From: an uncultured Aquimarina sp.
Lineage (GTDB): Bacteria; Bacteroidota; Bacteroidia; Flavobacteriales; Flavobacteriaceae
NCBI GenBank assembly: GCA_947502885.1
Contig: CANNBP010000004.1
Coordinates: 124,001-188,000, forward strand
DNA: 64,000 bases
Direction: 5' to 3'
Positions 63,201 through 64,000 of this stretch are shown here, piece after piece; position 1 is the stretch's first letter, and every line of letters begins with the position of its first letter. The translations under genes and the position numbers were made by a program. The notes beneath the pieces are model-generated. The model worked only from the letters and a program-made list of their open reading frames with translations. It was not told the DNA's origin and ran no database searches.

Positions 63201-64000
63201 TTGAATATATACATTGTCATACCCGCTCATAACGAAGAGCAATTTATAGCCAAAACCTTAGAATCATTGGCTAAACAGACTATCCCTCCAAAAAAGATCG
63301 TAGTTGTTAATGACAATTCTACAGACAAAACAAGAGACATTATAACCCAATACACTGCAACTTATGATTTTATTTCATTATTAGACACAAATTCGTCTAC
63401 AGATCATCTACCCGGAAGTAAAGTAATAAATGCTTTTACCCAAGGCTATAAAACATTAGTTAATGATTTTGATATCATTTGCAAATTCGATGCTGATCTA
63501 ATTTTTCCGCCCAATTATTTAGAAAAAATAAGTGAGCACTTTAATCAAAATCAAAGCATTGGTATGGTTGGCGGATTTTGCTATATCGAGAAAAATAAAG
63601 AATGGGTTTTAGAAAATCTAACTAATAAAGATCATATTCGTGGAGCTCTAAAAGCATATCGAAAATCATGTTTTGATGATATTGGTGGACTCAAACCTGC
63701 AATGGGATGGGATACAATTGACGAATTATTAGCTCAATATCATCAATGGGAAATAAAAACAGACGAATCCTTACCTGTTAAACACCTTAAACCTACAGGG
63801 AACAGATACAACCCAAAAGCAAGATATAAACAAGGAGAAGCTTTCTATTGCATGCGCTATGGTTTTTGGATAACATTAATTGCTTCTGTTAAACTCGCAT
63901 TACTTAAAAAGCAACCTTTACTTATCAAGGATTACTTAGCAGGATACTTTAGAGCTAAAGCTAATGGAAAAACATTTTTAGTTTCAGAAAGTGAAGGAGT
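63201..64000 (+). CDS. family 2 glycosyltransferase, truncated by window end
   Basis: TTG start at 63201, 15 bases after the methyltransferase stop; open to base 64000, so about 266 codons are visible. N-terminus NIYIVIPAHNEEQFIAKTLESLAKQTIPPKKIVVVNDNSTDKT is a standard GT2 start. The metal-binding motif is FDADLIFP. Later GMVGGFCYIEK and GGLKPAMGWDTIDELLAQY are the acceptor side. The C-terminal part is beyond the window. A surface-lipid or glycolipid pathway is a reasonable guess from the neighbours. Confidence 0.87.
   Translation, partial: MNIYIVIPAHNEEQFIAKTLESLAKQTIPPKKIVVVNDNSTDKTRDIITQYTATYDFISLLDTNSSTDHLPGSKVINAFTQGYKTLVNDFDIICKFDADLIFPPNYLEKISEHFNQNQSIGMVGGFCYIEKNKEWVLENLTNKDHIRGALKAYRKSCFDDIGGLKPAMGWDTIDELLAQYHQWEIKTDESLPVKHLKPTGNRYNPKARYKQGEAFYCMRYGFWITLIASVKLALLKKQPLLIKDYLAGYFRAKANGKTFLVSESEG

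Overview
This is AT-rich DNA (roughly one third G+C by eye) from a Bacteroidetes chromosome, almost certainly family Flavobacteriaceae; a marine Aquimarina-like genus is my best guess, by inference. The evidence is the gene content (a type IX secretion type B sorting domain, a Bacteroidetes-type SecA of 1118 residues, DUF2911, DUF1573 and TIGR02117 proteins, a HPRT-adenylate kinase fusion) and promoters of the Bacteroidetes form TTG-N18..23-TAnnTTTG. No rRNA, insertion sequence, prophage or CRISPR array is visible. Nearly everything reads as ordinary core chromosome.

Layout. 1-5.2 kb: an unknown membrane protein cut by the window edge, a 2-oxoacid dehydrogenase E2 subunit, a recR-glycosyltransferase pair, a small membrane protein, a PduO-type cobalamin adenosyltransferase and a small acidic DUF2795 protein. 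5.2-8.9 kb: secA behind a leader with three inverted repeats. 9-15 kb: two ECF sigma-factor operons with probable membrane regulators, separated by a DUF6249-like protein and a protein with two copies of a sorting-domain-like module. 15-24 kb: DUF2911, meaB, valS, DUF1573, an aspartyl protease with a PDZ domain, and an aminotransferase-murB operon. 24-30 kb: a third ECF sigma factor, lipA, a GAPDH and a hybrid histidine kinase. 30-37 kb: lpxK, a NIF3-family protein, a coiled-coil protein with a cysteine-less zinc ribbon, a glycosyltransferase, rpsT behind two tRNA-Glu genes, and proS. 36.6-42 kb: surface and secreted proteins. 42-50 kb: folE, cysS, yidD, lgt, a carotenoid-type membrane protein, a fasciclin lipoprotein and obgE. 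50-56 kb: the HPRT-adenylate kinase fusion, purK-purE, a 963-base intergenic region, and an M3 peptidase. 56-64 kb: a fourth ECF sigma factor with a zinc-finger anti-sigma-like partner, a UbiA-like protein, gcvP, a truncated haemoglobin, and a ketoacyl synthase III / methyltransferase / glycosyltransferase group that runs off the end.

The most interesting signal is in the long gap between purE and the M3 peptidase gene. There, two diverged copies of one transcription unit stand in tandem on the minus strand about 318 bases apart. Each has an upstream pair of TCGA sites 20 bases apart, a full Bacteroidetes promoter, a transcript of about 130 nt with complementary ends and a central hairpin, and its own terminator hairpin. 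Neither contains a convincing open reading frame. I read them as two paralogous small-RNA genes of unknown function.

Functional themes are translation (valS, proS, cysS, rpsT, tRNA-Glu, obgE), envelope building (secA, yidD, lgt, lpxK, murB and two glycosyltransferases), purine and one-carbon metabolism (purK, purE, the HPRT-Adk fusion, folE, gcvP, lipA), and extracytoplasmic sensing. Many operons end in strong hairpins, and several convergent pairs share one bidirectional terminator.
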